NCBI RefSeq assembly: GCF_000264375.1
Contig: NZ_AJXW01000011.1
Location: 1-64,000, forward strand
Length of the DNA: 64,000 bases
DNA from: Rhodanobacter thiooxydans LCS2
Lineage (GTDB): Bacteria > Pseudomonadota > Gammaproteobacteria > Xanthomonadales > Rhodanobacteraceae
Reading direction: 5' to 3'
Numbering within the stretch: position 1 is the stretch's first letter; the number at the start of each line of letters is the position of its first letter. The notes under the pieces are model-generated. The model searched no databases, was not told the DNA's origin, and saw only the letters and a list, made by a program, of their open reading frames with translations. Below, piece by piece: positions 8,979 through 18,368 of the stretch. Position numbers and translations under genes: made by a program.

Positions 8979-9473
8979 ATGATCCGTTTTCCGTCCCTGC
9001 TTACCCGTGCAGCCGCAGCAGCCATGCTTGGCAGCCTGCTGGTGCTGGCTGGCTGCCATCGCGGCAGCACCAAGGATGAGATCAGTGCCGCCCAGGCGCG
9101 GTCCCAGTTCGACACCGTCGTCAAGGCCTACAAGAGCGGCCAGTTCCTGCTGGACGACGCGGTGCTGTCGGCGCTGGATCTGGGCAGCCATTTCGCCTAC
9201 CTGAAGGAGCAGGGCAAGCTGCCGAAGACTGTGCTGCTGGAGCGCAGCGACGATTCCAAGGTGCGCAAGCAGCATCTCGAATACATGGCGCGCATGCAGC
9301 TCGACTACGGCTTTGCCGTGTACTACGACGACGACGGCACGTTGAAAAAGATCAACCCGGTGGATACCAAGGCGCGCCGGCTGGAGGATTACCGCGCGCC
9401 GGTGCAGATGAATGACGAATTGAAGGGCAAGTCCGCTGCCGGCGGCAGCTTCGATCCTTCACAGCAGCATTGA
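8979..9473 (+). CDS. Putative lipoprotein of unknown function
   Basis: A 164-residue exported protein with a lipoprotein signal. There are positive residues, a hydrophobic stretch, and then the lipobox LAGC around residue 26, so the mature N-terminus should be a lipid-modified cysteine. The remainder is a soluble, charged domain of alternating helix-like segments that I do not recognise. A CCAGGAGA ribosome-binding site precedes the ATG, and a strong hairpin terminator follows. Monocistronic from its surroundings. Confidence 0.75.
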   Translation: MIRFPSLLTRAAAAAMLGSLLVLAGCHRGSTKDEISAAQARSQFDTVVKAYKSGQFLLDDAVLSALDLGSHFAYLKEQGKLPKTVLLERSDDSKVRKQHLEYMARMQLDYGFAVYYDDDGTLKKINPVDTKARRLEDYRAPVQMNDELKGKSAAGGSFDPSQQH

Positions 9474-9492
9474 CGTCCGGCGGTTTCCCGGC

Positions 9493-9524
9493 GAAAAGCC
9501 CGCGGCCAGTGCCGCGGGCTTTTC
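9493..9524. terminator. Bidirectional hairpin terminator
   Basis: A perfect 14-bp stem, GAAAAGCCCGCGGC, with loop CAGT and a matching arm that ends in TTTTC. The A-run and T-run flanking the GC core make it usable in both directions. It lies between the plus-strand lipoprotein gene and the minus-strand HIT gene, which are convergent. Confidence 0.9.
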
Positions 9525-9542
9525 ATTGGCCGCTTGCGCGGC

Positions 9543-9959
9543 TCAGGCAGCCAGTGCATGTCTCAGCGCGGCGATCAGCGCGGCGGCGCCTTCGTCGTCA
9601 CGGGTCACGGGGGCGCCATACCCCCATACCGGTCCCGGCCACGCCGCATCGCCTTCGACCCGCGCAATCAGGTGCACGTGCAACTGCCGCACGATGTTGC
9701 CGAGCGCGCCGAGGTTGAGCTTGTCGCAGGGTGCCGCCGCGCGCAGCGCGGCGGCGGCGCGGTTCACCTCCTGCCACAGCACCGCCTGCTCGTCGCCGTG
9801 CAGGTCGGCAATCTCCACCAGCCCGGCGCGGCGCGGCACCAGCACCAGCCACGGCCAGCGCGCGTCGTCCATCAGCCGCACGTCGCACAGCGGCAGCGAG
9901 GCGACCGTGTGGGTATCTGCCGCCAGCCGCGGATCGAGTACAAAGCCGGTCTCGCTCAT
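9543..9959 (-). CDS. HIT-domain protein
   Basis: Histidine-triad superfamily nucleotide hydrolase/transferase, 138 residues. The triad region reads QLHVHLIAR, so the first histidine of the canonical HxHxH is a glutamine. That QLHxHxxAR form is common in this proteobacterial subgroup. The start codon overlaps the stop of the dienelactone hydrolase gene by 4 bp (ATGA), which decides the start and implies co-translation. The specific substrate is unknown. Confidence 0.88.
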   Translation of the reverse strand: MSETGFVLDPRLAADTHTVASLPLCDVRLMDDARWPWLVLVPRRAGLVEIADLHGDEQAVLWQEVNRAAAALRAAAPCDKLNLGALGNIVRQLHVHLIARVEGDAAWPGPVWGYGAPVTRDDEGAAALIAALRHALAA

Positions 9960-10624
9960 GCGCTGGCCAGCTGCCGGTCGAAGAACGCCAGCGTGCGCTC
10001 CAGCGCCAGCTTCGCGCTGGGCTCGTGGTAGGGCGTGCTGCCGTCGCGGTTGAAGGCGTGGTCGGCCGGGTAGGTGAAGAGTTCCATCTGCGGCAGCGCC
10101 TCGCGGTGCTTTGCCACCATCTCCGGCGTGATGCTGCGGTCCTTCTCGCCGAAGTGGAACATCACCGGCGCCTGCGGCGTCTCGTGCAGGAACGGCAGGT
10201 TGCGCGCGCCGTAGTAACTCACCGAGGGCAGGCCCAGGCGCAATGCGGCGAGCAGGGCCACGGTGCCGCCCCAGCAATAGCCGACGGTGCCGATCCTGCC
10301 GGCCGAGGCGATCGACTCGGCCGCGCTGGCGACGTCCTCCAGCGCGCGCTCCAGCCCCAGCTCGTTCACCAGCCGCTTGCCCTTGTTCGCGCCGACCTGG
10401 TCGTAGTCCAGCTCCACGCCGCTCTCCAGATGGTCGAAGAACGCCGGCGCGATCGCCGTGTAGCCGTGCGCGGCGAAGCGGTCGGCCACACGGCGGATGT
10501 GTGCGGTGACGCCGAAGATTTCCTGGATCACCACGATGCCACCCTTCGGCTTGCCGTGCGGCTGGGCGAGGTAGCCGCCGATGCACTGGGTGCGGGTGGT
10601 GGGGATGTTGATGTGCTGGCCCAT
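9956..10624 (-). CDS. Dienelactone hydrolase family protein
   Basis: Alpha/beta-hydrolase of 222 residues resembling carboxymethylenebutenolidase. The nucleophile elbow is GYCWGG (cysteine nucleophile). The acid is in EKDRSITP and the histidine in PADHAFNRDG, giving the Cys-Asp-His triad of the family. It begins MGQHINIPTTRTQCIGGYLAQP. No aromatic catabolic genes are nearby, so a general esterase or detoxifying role is as likely as ring-cleavage lactone hydrolysis. First gene of a two-gene operon with the HIT protein, divergent from rimO. Confidence 0.9.
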   Translation of the reverse strand: MGQHINIPTTRTQCIGGYLAQPHGKPKGGIVVIQEIFGVTAHIRRVADRFAAHGYTAIAPAFFDHLESGVELDYDQVGANKGKRLVNELGLERALEDVASAAESIASAGRIGTVGYCWGGTVALLAALRLGLPSVSYYGARNLPFLHETPQAPVMFHFGEKDRSITPEMVAKHREALPQMELFTYPADHAFNRDGSTPYHEPSAKLALERTLAFFDRQLASA

Positions 10625-10687
10625 GGCTGGCTCCTTGGCGGGGATCGCGTGAAGTCTAGCCGCGCCGGTGGCCGCGCCGCACTGCCG

Positions 10688-10693
10688 TATAAT
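10688..10693 (+). promoter_or_regulatory. Candidate -10 element of rimO
   Basis: A perfect TATAAT hexamer lies 34 nt upstream of the rimO ATG in otherwise GC-rich sequence. No good -35 hexamer is visible at 16-18 bp, so it is offered as a -10 box only. Confidence 0.5.
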
Positions 10694-10727
10694 TTGCGGT
10701 TACTCCGCATGTTCCCGGTGGCCCCGC

Positions 10728-12065
10728 ATGTCCCAGACCGCCCACAAGATCGGCTTCGTCAGTCTCGGCTGCCCCAAGGCGCTGGTCGACTCCGAGCGCA
10801 TCCTCACCCAGCTCAAGGTCGAGGGCTACCAGATCGTGCCCAGCTACGGCGAGGCCGACGCGGTGGTGGTGAACACTTGCGGCTTCATCGACGCCGCGGT
10901 GCAGGAGTCATTGGACTCGATCGGCACCGCGCTCAACGAGAACGGCAAGGTGATCGTCACCGGCTGCCTGGGCAAGCGCGAGGCGTTGATCCGCGAGGCC
11001 TATCCCGACGTGCTGTCGATCAGCGGCCCGCAGGACTACGCCAGCGTGATGAGCGCGGTGCACCAGGCGCTGCCGCCGCAGCGCAACAAGTTCATCGACA
11101 TCGTGCCGGACACCGGGGTGAAGCTCACTCCGAAGCATTACGCGTATCTCAAGATTTCCGAAGGCTGCAATCACCGCTGCAGCTTCTGCATCATCCCGTC
11201 GATGCGCGGCAACCTGGTCTCGCGCCCGGTGGACGAAGTGCTGGTGGAGGCCGAGAAGCTGGTCAGGGGCGGCGTGAAGGAACTGCTGGTGATCTCGCAG
11301 GACACCAGCGCCTACGGCGTGGACCTGAAATACGCCGAGCGCAGCTGGCGCGGCAAGGCGTACCGCACGCGCATGACCGAGCTGTGCGAAGGCCTGGCCG
11401 GGCTGGGCGCGTGGACGCGCCTGCACTACGTCTATCCATACCCGCACGTGGACGAGCTGATGCCGCTGATGGCGGAAGGGAACCTGCTGCCGTACCTCGA
11501 CATCCCGTTCCAGCACGCCAGCCCGCGCATCCTGAAACTGATGAAGCGCCCCGGCAACATCGACAAGACGCTGGAGCGCATCCGCAACTGGCGCGCCCAG
11601 GTCCCTGACCTCACCATCCGCAGCACCTTCATCGTGGGCTTCCCGGGCGAGACCGACGCCGAGTTCGAGGAGCTGCTGGATTTCCTGCGTGAGGCCGAGC
11701 TGGACCGCGTGGGCGCGTTCGCCTACTCGCCGGTGGATGGCGCCAAGGCCAACGAGCTGCCCGGCGCTGTCTCCGAGGAGCTGAAGGAGGACCGTCTGGA
11801 ACAGTTCATGGCCGCGCAGGCGGAAATCTCCGCCGCCAAGCTGCAGCGCAAGGTCGGCCGCACGCTCAAGGTGCTGGTGGACGAGGCGAACGCCGACGGC
11901 GCCGTGGCCCGCTCCGCCGCCGACGCACCCGAGATCGACGGCAGCGTGTTGATCGCCGACGGCCAGCACCTCAAACCCGGCCAGTTCGTCGACGTGGTGG
12001 TCGAGGGGGCCAGCGAACACGACCTGCACGCGCGCCTGGCGTATCCGCAGCTCAAGGTGGTGTAG
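10728..12065 (+). CDS. rimO: Ribosomal protein S12 methylthiotransferase
   Basis: Radical-SAM enzyme that adds a methylthio group to the conserved aspartate of ribosomal protein S12. The 445-residue protein starts [18 protein letters not shown]. The N-terminal cluster cysteines are in SLGCPKA, VNTCGF and VTGCLG. The radical-SAM CxxxCxxC (CNHRCSFC) is at about 147-154. A C-terminal TRAM domain ([11 protein letters not shown]...) follows. The ATG at 10728 is used because the upstream in-frame extension lacks family similarity. Confidence 0.95.
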   Translation: MSQTAHKIGFVSLGCPKALVDSERILTQLKVEGYQIVPSYGEADAVVVNTCGFIDAAVQESLDSIGTALNENGKVIVTGCLGKREALIREAYPDVLSISGPQDYASVMSAVHQALPPQRNKFIDIVPDTGVKLTPKHYAYLKISEGCNHRCSFCIIPSMRGNLVSRPVDEVLVEAEKLVRGGVKELLVISQDTSAYGVDLKYAERSWRGKAYRTRMTELCEGLAGLGAWTRLHYVYPYPHVDELMPLMAEGNLLPYLDIPFQHASPRILKLMKRPGNIDKTLERIRNWRAQVPDLTIRSTFIVGFPGETDAEFEELLDFLREAELDRVGAFAYSPVDGAKANELPGAVSEELKEDRLEQFMAAQAEISAAKLQRKVGRTLKVLVDEANADGAVARSAADAPEIDGSVLIADGQHLKPGQFVDVVVEGASEHDLHARLAYPQLKVV

Positions 12066-12071
12066 GCGTCC

Positions 12072-12866
12072 ATGCGCTACGTCGCGCCGGCCCGCGACGC
12101 GGTCGATCCGGCGGTGTTTGGCCAGCCGCCGCTGGCGGCATGGCGCGAGTACGCCGACCTGCTCGAAGGTACGGCGTGGCCGGCGATCGACGCGCTCAAC
12201 GCCTGCCGCGCCGTCGGCATGCGCGAACACTTCGTGGCGCAAACCCACGAGCTGCTCGCCGATGGCCTGCACTACGAGCAGCGCATCGCCGAACGCGATG
12301 AAATAGCCACCCGCGAAAACAACTGGCACGACCTGTTCAACGCGCTGGTCTGGCTGCGTTACCCGAGCCTCAAGCGCGCGCTCAACGCGCGGCAGGTGGC
12401 CGGGATCGCCAGCATGGGGCCGAAGCGGCGCTCGCGCGCGCAGTATGCGTTGACCCATTTCGACGAAGCCGGCGTGATCGTCGCCGTGCGCGATCCCGCG
12501 CTGCTGGCGTTGTGGGATGCGCATGACTGGCATGGCCTGTTCTGGCGCCGACGGCAGGCATGGCTGGACGGTTCGATCCAGCTGGAGCTGTTCGGTCACG
12601 CGCTGCTGGAGCTGGCCCTGAGTCCGGGCCGGCTGCTGGTGGGCAAGGCACTGGTGTTTCGGTCGGGCGGCGACGTCGACCTATCCGTGCGTTGCGCCGC
12701 AGCGGTCGGTGCGGAACGCGTGCTGCTCGATCCGCTGGAGCTGCGGCCACTGCCGCTGTCGGGCATTCCGGGCTGGCATCCGGACAACGCCGACGAAGCC
12801 TTCCATCACCATGCCGCCTGCTATCAGCCGCGGCGCGCCGGGCGCGCGTACCCGCCGGCTGCCTGA
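12072..12866 (+). CDS. DUF3025 domain-containing protein
   Basis: A 264-residue cytoplasmic-looking protein. It contains the hallmarks I associate with DUF3025: HYEQRIAERDEIATRENNWHDLFNALVWLRYP, GIPGWHPDN and an Arg/Pro-rich C-terminus. It is rich in Trp, His and Asp, and the conserved histidines suggest a possible metal or catalytic role that is undefined in the family. It begins 6 bp after rimO stops and is probably co-transcribed. Confidence 0.85.
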   Translation: MRYVAPARDAVDPAVFGQPPLAAWREYADLLEGTAWPAIDALNACRAVGMREHFVAQTHELLADGLHYEQRIAERDEIATRENNWHDLFNALVWLRYPSLKRALNARQVAGIASMGPKRRSRAQYALTHFDEAGVIVAVRDPALLALWDAHDWHGLFWRRRQAWLDGSIQLELFGHALLELALSPGRLLVGKALVFRSGGDVDLSVRCAAAVGAERVLLDPLELRPLPLSGIPGWHPDNADEAFHHHAACYQPRRAGRAYPPAA

Positions 12867-12914
12867 GGAATCCCGGCGTGGCATACGGCCCGCTGCTCCC
12901 GCCGCGATGCCGCG

Positions 12915-13421
12915 TCAGCTTCCGTCGTAGTCGACCGCGAGCACGGCAAACGCGGTCAGCCCGCCCGGCAGCTCGGCGCTGAACTCGTCGTCGACGCGCT
13001 TCTTCAGCACCGCCCGCGCCAGCGGCGAGTCGATGCTGATCCAGCCGCGTTTCGCATCGGTCTCGTCCGGGCCGACGATGCGGTAGCGGTGAACCTCGCC
13101 CGTGGCGACGTTCTCCAGCTCGATGCAGGCGCCGAAGAACACCGCCTGGCGGTCGCCCGGTACGCCTTCGGCCACCTTGAGCGAAGGGATGCGCTTGCTG
13201 AGGTAGCGCACGCGGCGGTCGATCTCGCCGAGCTGCTTCTTGCGGTAGGTGTATTCGGCGTTTTCCGAGCGGTCGCCTTCGGCGGCGGCCGCGGCCAGCG
13301 CCTTCACCACCTCCGGGCGCAGCACGTGCCACAGCTGGTCGAGCTCGGCCTTCAGCCGCTCGAAACCCTCGCGGGTGACGATCGCGGTGGAGCCGGGCGA
13401 GGGCGGACGCCAGCGGCTCAT
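12915..13421 (-). CDS. greB: Transcription elongation factor GreB
   Basis: Cleavage factor that rescues backtracked RNA polymerase. The 168-residue product starts [19 protein letters not shown]. An N-terminal coiled-coil hairpin carries the acidic tip ([26 protein letters not shown]), and a C-terminal FKBP-like domain follows ([31 protein letters not shown]). The length and the [12 protein letters not shown] segment favour GreB over GreA. Its ATG overlaps the preceding gene's stop by 4 bp. Confidence 0.95.
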   Translation of the reverse strand: MSRWRPPSPGSTAIVTREGFERLKAELDQLWHVLRPEVVKALAAAAAEGDRSENAEYTYRKKQLGEIDRRVRYLSKRIPSLKVAEGVPGDRQAVFFGACIELENVATGEVHRYRIVGPDETDAKRGWISIDSPLARAVLKKRVDDEFSAELPGGLTAFAVLAVDYDGS

Positions 13422-14665
13422 GCCGGGGCCAGCTGGCGCCGTTGCGCGTCGATCTCGCTGCGCAATGGGTGGTCCGGCCACGCGGCGGCGAGCCGGTCCA
13501 GCAGCGCCGCGGCCTCGGCGTACTGGTCGGCGTGGGCGGCGAGCTGGCGGGCGGCCAGCAGGCCGTAGTACGGCGTGTGCGCGTCGCGCGGCCAGCGTGC
13601 GAGATAGCCGTGGCACAGCTGGATGGCGAGCCGGTTCATGCCCAGCCGGGCGGCGAGGTCGGCCAGCTCGCCGCAGGTGCGCGGATCATCCGGCACGAAG
13701 GTGGCGTCGATGCCGCCGCACTCCTGCAGCACGCCGAGCGCGCGGCGCGATTCCTTCTGGGCGATCAGCGCAGCGATCCAGATCTGGCCGTGCACCAGCA
13801 GATCGTCGCGCAGGCCCTGCCGCTGCAGCAGCTCGCGATAAAGCTGGTGCACCGCGGCCGGTGCGGTGCGGTCCCGCAGGCGGGCGGCCAGTTGCCGCAG
13901 GGCCGCCAGCGGGTCGTCGACGGCGAGCTGGCGCGCTTCCTCGACCAGGCGGCTGTCGGCATCCTGGCCGGAGGCGGCGGCGAGTTTCTCGGCTTCCGGT
14001 TCGATGCCGAAGCGCTCGTGGCGCTGGTGGATCATCGCGCCCATCAGGTGGAAGGCCAGCACGATCAGGTAGGTGTAGGCGAAGGCGAACAGCGGCAGCG
14101 CCAGCAGCCGCGGCAGCAGCGCGGTGGTGACCGAGGCCAGTACGATCAGCAGACCGAGCAGCAGGTTGATCGCCACGGGAATCAGGTAGGCGGCGCCGAA
14201 ACCGCCGATCACGCGTACCCAGTTCAACGGGTTGACCGCCAGCGCCAGGTTGCCGTCGAACGCCAGCGACATGTCGATCGCTGGCAGCACCAGGGCGGAC
14301 AGGATCAGCACCGGCCACAGCAGGTGCGGGAAGAACACGATGGCGACCACGCACAGCGCGACCACCAGCAGGTGGATCGCGGTCAGGCCCCAGCCGCTCG
14401 CGCTGTTGCCGTCGCTGCCGACGTCGGGCGGGTCGGCATAGCCGTTGGCAGTGTGCAACAGGCAGTCGGCGGCGTAGCGCCAGGTGGCGGCCCACACCAG
14501 CGCGCTGGCCAGCGCACCGGTCCACGACGGCAGCAAGCCGACGTAGTGGATCAGCGCCAGCACCACGCAGGTGGGCAGCGCGGCGCCACGCAGCGGATAG
14601 CCGAAAGCGGCCGCGAGGCGCTCGCCGAACGGTGTGTCGGCAGCGACGACTTCGACGCGTGGCAT
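13418..14665 (-). CDS. Multi-spanning membrane protein with TPR-like C-terminus
   Basis: A 415-residue protein. The N-terminal ~240 residues hold about six hydrophobic segments (for example [19 protein letters not shown] and [20 protein letters not shown]). From about residue 250 comes a soluble helical repeat region with TPR-like spacing ([46 protein letters not shown]). The start at [17 protein letters not shown] is chosen because the longer frame runs into the HerA gene. Function not recognised. It sits tightly between the HerA-like gene (10-bp gap) and greB (4-bp overlap). Confidence 0.75.
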   Translation of the reverse strand: MPRVEVVAADTPFGERLAAAFGYPLRGAALPTCVVLALIHYVGLLPSWTGALASALVWAATWRYAADCLLHTANGYADPPDVGSDGNSASGWGLTAIHLLVVALCVVAIVFFPHLLWPVLILSALVLPAIDMSLAFDGNLALAVNPLNWVRVIGGFGAAYLIPVAINLLLGLLIVLASVTTALLPRLLALPLFAFAYTYLIVLAFHLMGAMIHQRHERFGIEPEAEKLAAASGQDADSRLVEEARQLAVDDPLAALRQLAARLRDRTAPAAVHQLYRELLQRQGLRDDLLVHGQIWIAALIAQKESRRALGVLQECGGIDATFVPDDPRTCGELADLAARLGMNRLAIQLCHGYLARWPRDAHTPYYGLLAARQLAAHADQYAEAAALLDRLAAAWPDHPLRSEIDAQRRQLAPA

Positions 14666-14675
14666 CGGCGGCGCC

Positions 14676-16169
14676 TCAGCGCTTGCCGCCGAAGATGCCG
14701 CCCAGCACGCCGCGCAGGATCTGCCGGCCGAGCTGGTTGCCCATCGTGCGCGCCACCTGCTTGCCCATCGTCTCGACCATGCCCTGGCGGCGCTTGGTGC
14801 CGAACAGCACGTCGTGCACCGCACCGCCCCAGCCTGCTTCCTCGGCCTTGCCCGGCGTACCGGTCGGCGCGGCGTCGGCACTCGCCTTGTCGTCGGCGCG
14901 TTTGGCCAGCATCTCGGCCGCCGACTCGCGGTTGAGCGGGTTGTCGTACTTGCCGCCCACCGGCGAGCGCTGGCGCACGGTGGCGCGCTCGGCCTCGGTG
15001 ATCGCGCCGATGCGGCCGCAGGGCGCCGTCACCAACACCTGCTCCACCGGCGAGGGCACGCCGCCGTTGCCGAGGGTGGAGGCCAGCGCCTCGCCGACGG
15101 CGAGCTTGGTGATCGCCGCGCTGACGTCGAGCTTCGGGTTGGCGACGAAGGTTTCCGCCGCCGCCCTGACCGCCTTCTGGTCGCGCGGGGTGAACGCGCG
15201 CAGCGCATGCTGGATGCGGTTGCCGAGTTGGCCGAGAATCACGCCGGGCACGTCGTCGGGATTCTGCGAGCAGAAGTACACGCCGACGCCCTTGGAGCGG
15301 ATCAGCCGCACCACCTGCTCCACGCGCTGCAGTAGCGCCGGCGAGGCGTCGTCGAACAGCAGGTGCGCCTCGTCGAAGAAGAACACCATCTTCGGCTGGT
15401 CGAGGTCGCCCACTTCGGGCAGTTGCTCGAACAGTTCGGACAGCAGCCACAGCAGGAAGGTGGAGTACAGCCGCGGCTTCAGGATCAGCTGGTCGGCGGC
15501 CAGCACGTTGATGATGCCGCGTCCGCTCATGTCCTGGCGCATCAGGTCGGCCAGCTCCAGCGCCGGCTCGCCGAAGAACTGGTCGGCGCCGTCGTTCTCC
15601 AGTTTCAGCAGTGCGCGCTGGATCGCCGCGATGCTGGTGGTGCTGATCAGCCCGTACTTCGCCGAGAGCGCCTTGGCGTTCTCCGCAGCGTAGCCGAGCA
15701 GGGCGCGCAGGTCGGCCAGGTCGAGCAGCAGCCAGCCCTGGTCGTCGGCGGCCTTGAACACCACCTCCAGCACGCCTTCCTGGGTGTCGTTCAGTTCCAG
15801 CACGCGGCCGAGCAGGGCGGGGCCCATCTCGCTGACGGTGGCGCGCACCGGATGGCCGAGCTTGCCGTAGATGTCCCAGAAGATCACCGGGTTGGCCTGC
15901 GGTTTCCACTCGGTAAGCTTGAGCTTGTCCAGCCGCGCCTTGAGCTTGTCGCCGGGCTCGCCGGCGGCCATCGCCAGACCGGCCAGGTCGCCCTTGGCGT
16001 CGGCCAGGAAGCACGGCACGCCCAGCCGCGAGAAGCCTTCGGCCAGCACCATCAACGAAACGGATTTGCCGGTGCCGGTGGCGCCGGCGATCATGCCGTG
16101 GCGGTTGCCGTAGTGCGGGTCGAGATTGACGCTGGTGCTGTCGTTGCGGCCGATCAGGATCTCAGTCAT
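14676..16169 (-). CDS. HerA-like ATPase (DUF853/YjgR family)
   Basis: Predicted P-loop ATPase of 497 residues. Walker A is GATGTGKS near residues 29-36 and Walker B is VFFFDEAHLLFDD. DUF853 features include CFLADAKGDLAGLA and NRIQHALRAFTPRDQKA, and the tail is Gly/Arg-rich. The family is related to HerA/FtsK translocases, but its cellular role is not settled. First gene of a minus-strand operon with the membrane-TPR gene and greB. Confidence 0.9.
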   Translation of the reverse strand: MTEILIGRNDSTSVNLDPHYGNRHGMIAGATGTGKSVSLMVLAEGFSRLGVPCFLADAKGDLAGLAMAAGEPGDKLKARLDKLKLTEWKPQANPVIFWDIYGKLGHPVRATVSEMGPALLGRVLELNDTQEGVLEVVFKAADDQGWLLLDLADLRALLGYAAENAKALSAKYGLISTTSIAAIQRALLKLENDGADQFFGEPALELADLMRQDMSGRGIINVLAADQLILKPRLYSTFLLWLLSELFEQLPEVGDLDQPKMVFFFDEAHLLFDDASPALLQRVEQVVRLIRSKGVGVYFCSQNPDDVPGVILGQLGNRIQHALRAFTPRDQKAVRAAAETFVANPKLDVSAAITKLAVGEALASTLGNGGVPSPVEQVLVTAPCGRIGAITEAERATVRQRSPVGGKYDNPLNRESAAEMLAKRADDKASADAAPTGTPGKAEEAGWGGAVHDVLFGTKRRQGMVETMGKQVARTMGNQLGRQILRGVLGGIFGGKR

Positions 16170-16296
16170 GGCGTTCCTTCCCCGGATGATCGAATGATTG
16201 TAGCCAAGACGGCGAGCCCGTCGTGGCGTGATGCAGCGCGTTGAGTCGGAACTGCGCGCCCGCTATGGTTGGCGTTTTCAGGGGGTGCGGTTCGTG

Positions 16297-17781
16297 ATGT
16301 TGTCGTATGCGGTCGTTCGTTTCATGCGCCTGGCGCCGTTTGCCGTGGCGATCAGTCTGCTCAATGCCTGCGCCAGTACCGGCGGCGGCAAACCCTCGGC
16401 CAAGGTCGATGCGCTCTACGGCCAGCTCGATCAGGCCAGCAAGGGCTACGAAACCGCCCTGCAGCAGTCGCGCGAGGGCAACCCGCAGGCCTCGCAGCTG
16501 ACGCTGACCCGTTCGCTGGACAGCCTGAAGCAGGCTGCGGCGCACTGCGGCAATACGCCGGGCTGCGATCCGCAGCGGTTCTTTTCGGCGTTCGACCATC
16601 TGCTGCGCCTGAAGGACGGCGATTTCGGCGCCGGCCAGGACCTGGACAGCGACGTCGACCCGTCGCAGGCGGCCCTGGCCGCCGGCAAGACCGGTGCGGC
16701 CAGCCTGCCGCAGGCGCAGCGCAGCGTGACCCTGCTGCACGGGCAGAAGCTGTCGCAGCTGATTGCGATGAACGGCCCGGTGAAGGCGGCGCTGGAGATG
16801 TGGCTGACCCAGTGGCGCCCGCAGCTGATGGACGCCTGGGTGAACTACCAGTACCTGCGCTACCAGATGTGGCCGCAGTACCAGAAGGCGGACCTGCCCG
16901 AGGCACTGCTGTTCGGCATCATGGCCAAGGAATCCGGCGGCAAGGTGCATGCCGTCTCGCGCTCGGGCGCATCCGGCCCGCTGCAGTTCATGTATGCCAC
17001 CGGCATGCGTTTCGGGCTGGGCAGCGACAGCGGTTTTGATATGCGCTTCGATCCTGCGGCATCGGCGCGGGCGAACGCCGAGTACATCAACGAGCAGTTG
17101 CGGGTCTTCAACGACAATCTCGAACTCGCCCTCGGCGCCTACAACGGCGGCGAGGGACGCATGCGCCGCACGGTCGGCGACGACACCTCGGTGAGCTTCT
17201 ACGACCCGCGCGTCTACGACCAGTTGTCGCAGGAGACCCGCGACTACGTGCCGGCGGTGCTCGCCGCGGCGTGGCTGTTCCAGCACCCGGACAGCTACAA
17301 CCTGCGCTTCCCGAAGGTCGATGGTGCGCCCGGCACGGTCACGCTGAAGCGGCCGGCCTCGTTGTCGGAACTCACCGTATGCCTGGGCTCGGCCGGCGGC
17401 ATGGGCGATGGCTGGTTCCGCACCCTGCGCAACCTCAACCCGCGGCTGGACCCGCAGGTGACCCAGCCGGCCGGTACGCCGCTGCAGTTGCCGAAGTTGC
17501 TGGAGAAGGCGTACGCATCACGCTGCGTCGAGGGTCCGTGGCCGATCCTCGCCGGCGACCTGCACCATGCGGTGGTGCCGGTGGTGGCCGCTCCGGTGGA
17601 GCCGGCGCCGGCGCCGGCGGCGAGAGGAACCAGTCGCTACAAGGTACGCCGTGGCGACACGCTGATCAGCATCGTGCGCAAGCTGCATTGCTCCAGCGTG
17701 CAGGAAGTCGCCGAGGCGAACGGGCTGAAGCACCACCACCTGAGCATCGGGCAGACACTGAAACTGCCGGTCTGCCGCTGA
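16297..17781 (+). CDS. mltD: Membrane-bound lytic murein transglycosylase D
   Basis: Peptidoglycan-cleaving lytic transglycosylase, 494 residues from the ATG at 16297. An alternative ATG at 16324 (MRLAPFAVAIS) gives a more typical signal. The lipobox-like LLNAC suggests an outer-membrane lipoprotein. The SLT domain holds the catalytic glutamate in GIMAKESGGKVHAVSRSGASG and the PLQFM and AYNGGEGR signatures. One LysM domain closes the protein (RYKVRRGDTLISIVRKL...LKLP), where many MltD proteins have two or more. It is divergent from the HerA-like gene. Confidence 0.92.
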   Translation: MLSYAVVRFMRLAPFAVAISLLNACASTGGGKPSAKVDALYGQLDQASKGYETALQQSREGNPQASQLTLTRSLDSLKQAAAHCGNTPGCDPQRFFSAFDHLLRLKDGDFGAGQDLDSDVDPSQAALAAGKTGAASLPQAQRSVTLLHGQKLSQLIAMNGPVKAALEMWLTQWRPQLMDAWVNYQYLRYQMWPQYQKADLPEALLFGIMAKESGGKVHAVSRSGASGPLQFMYATGMRFGLGSDSGFDMRFDPAASARANAEYINEQLRVFNDNLELALGAYNGGEGRMRRTVGDDTSVSFYDPRVYDQLSQETRDYVPAVLAAAWLFQHPDSYNLRFPKVDGAPGTVTLKRPASLSELTVCLGSAGGMGDGWFRTLRNLNPRLDPQVTQPAGTPLQLPKLLEKAYASRCVEGPWPILAGDLHHAVVPVVAAPVEPAPAPAARGTSRYKVRRGDTLISIVRKLHCSSVQEVAEANGLKHHHLSIGQTLKLPVCR

Positions 17782-17804
17782 TCCGCTGCCGCGCCGTACC
17801 GCCT

Positions 17805-18254
17805 TCAGGCGACGGCGCTTTCCTGCGCCCAGCTGTTGCCATTGCCGGTGTCGGCGTGGCCGGCGCCGTGCACTTCCTTCAGCTCGCGCAGCAACTGCAT
17901 CAGCTGGCGGTGCTGCGGTTGCAGGCTGGAGTGCGGGGAGTTCTTGGTTTCGTGGTAGGCCACCGCCAGCCACAGCGCGATGCCGCGCAGCGCCACTTCG
18001 GCGTTGGTCGAGCAGGCGCGCTCGTAGCCCGCCTCGGTGCCCTGGCCCCAGGGCAGGTAGCGCGCTTCCGGCGCGGTGCCGTATAGGTGTGGGAAATCGC
18101 TGCGCGAAGCCTGCCCGATTTCGCGCAGGGTGAGCATGCCCAGGCGCTCGCGGTTGCGCTTGGGCAGGGCACGCACGCTGCGTTCGATGTCGCGGAACTG
18201 GCGACCCAGCTGGCGTGCGCGTACCGCCACGAGCAACGGAGTGAGTATTTGCAT
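17805..18254 (-). CDS. Hypothetical protein
   Basis: A 149-residue soluble protein from the start at MQILTPLLVAVRARQLGRQF; GGGGATCC precedes this ATG. An in-frame ATG 11 codons upstream is less likely. It is basic and helical at the N-terminus (RDIERSVRALPKRNRERLGMLTLREIG), with a central segment GTEAGYERACSTNAEVALRGIALWLAVAYHETKNS. I do not recognise the family. It is convergent with mltD (23-bp gap) and on the same strand as psd, which lies upstream. Confidence 0.6.
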   Translation of the reverse strand: MQILTPLLVAVRARQLGRQFRDIERSVRALPKRNRERLGMLTLREIGQASRSDFPHLYGTAPEARYLPWGQGTEAGYERACSTNAEVALRGIALWLAVAYHETKNSPHSSLQPQHRQLMQLLRELKEVHGAGHADTGNGNSWAQESAVA

Positions 18255-18368
18255 GGGATCCCCTTCGGCGCTGGAGTTTCGTGGCACGCAGCACGTGCGG
18301 CGAAGCCACGAGCGTAACGAAGCAGTTGCAGCAATAGCGCCTAGGGCGTCACAAAATGACGCGTGACG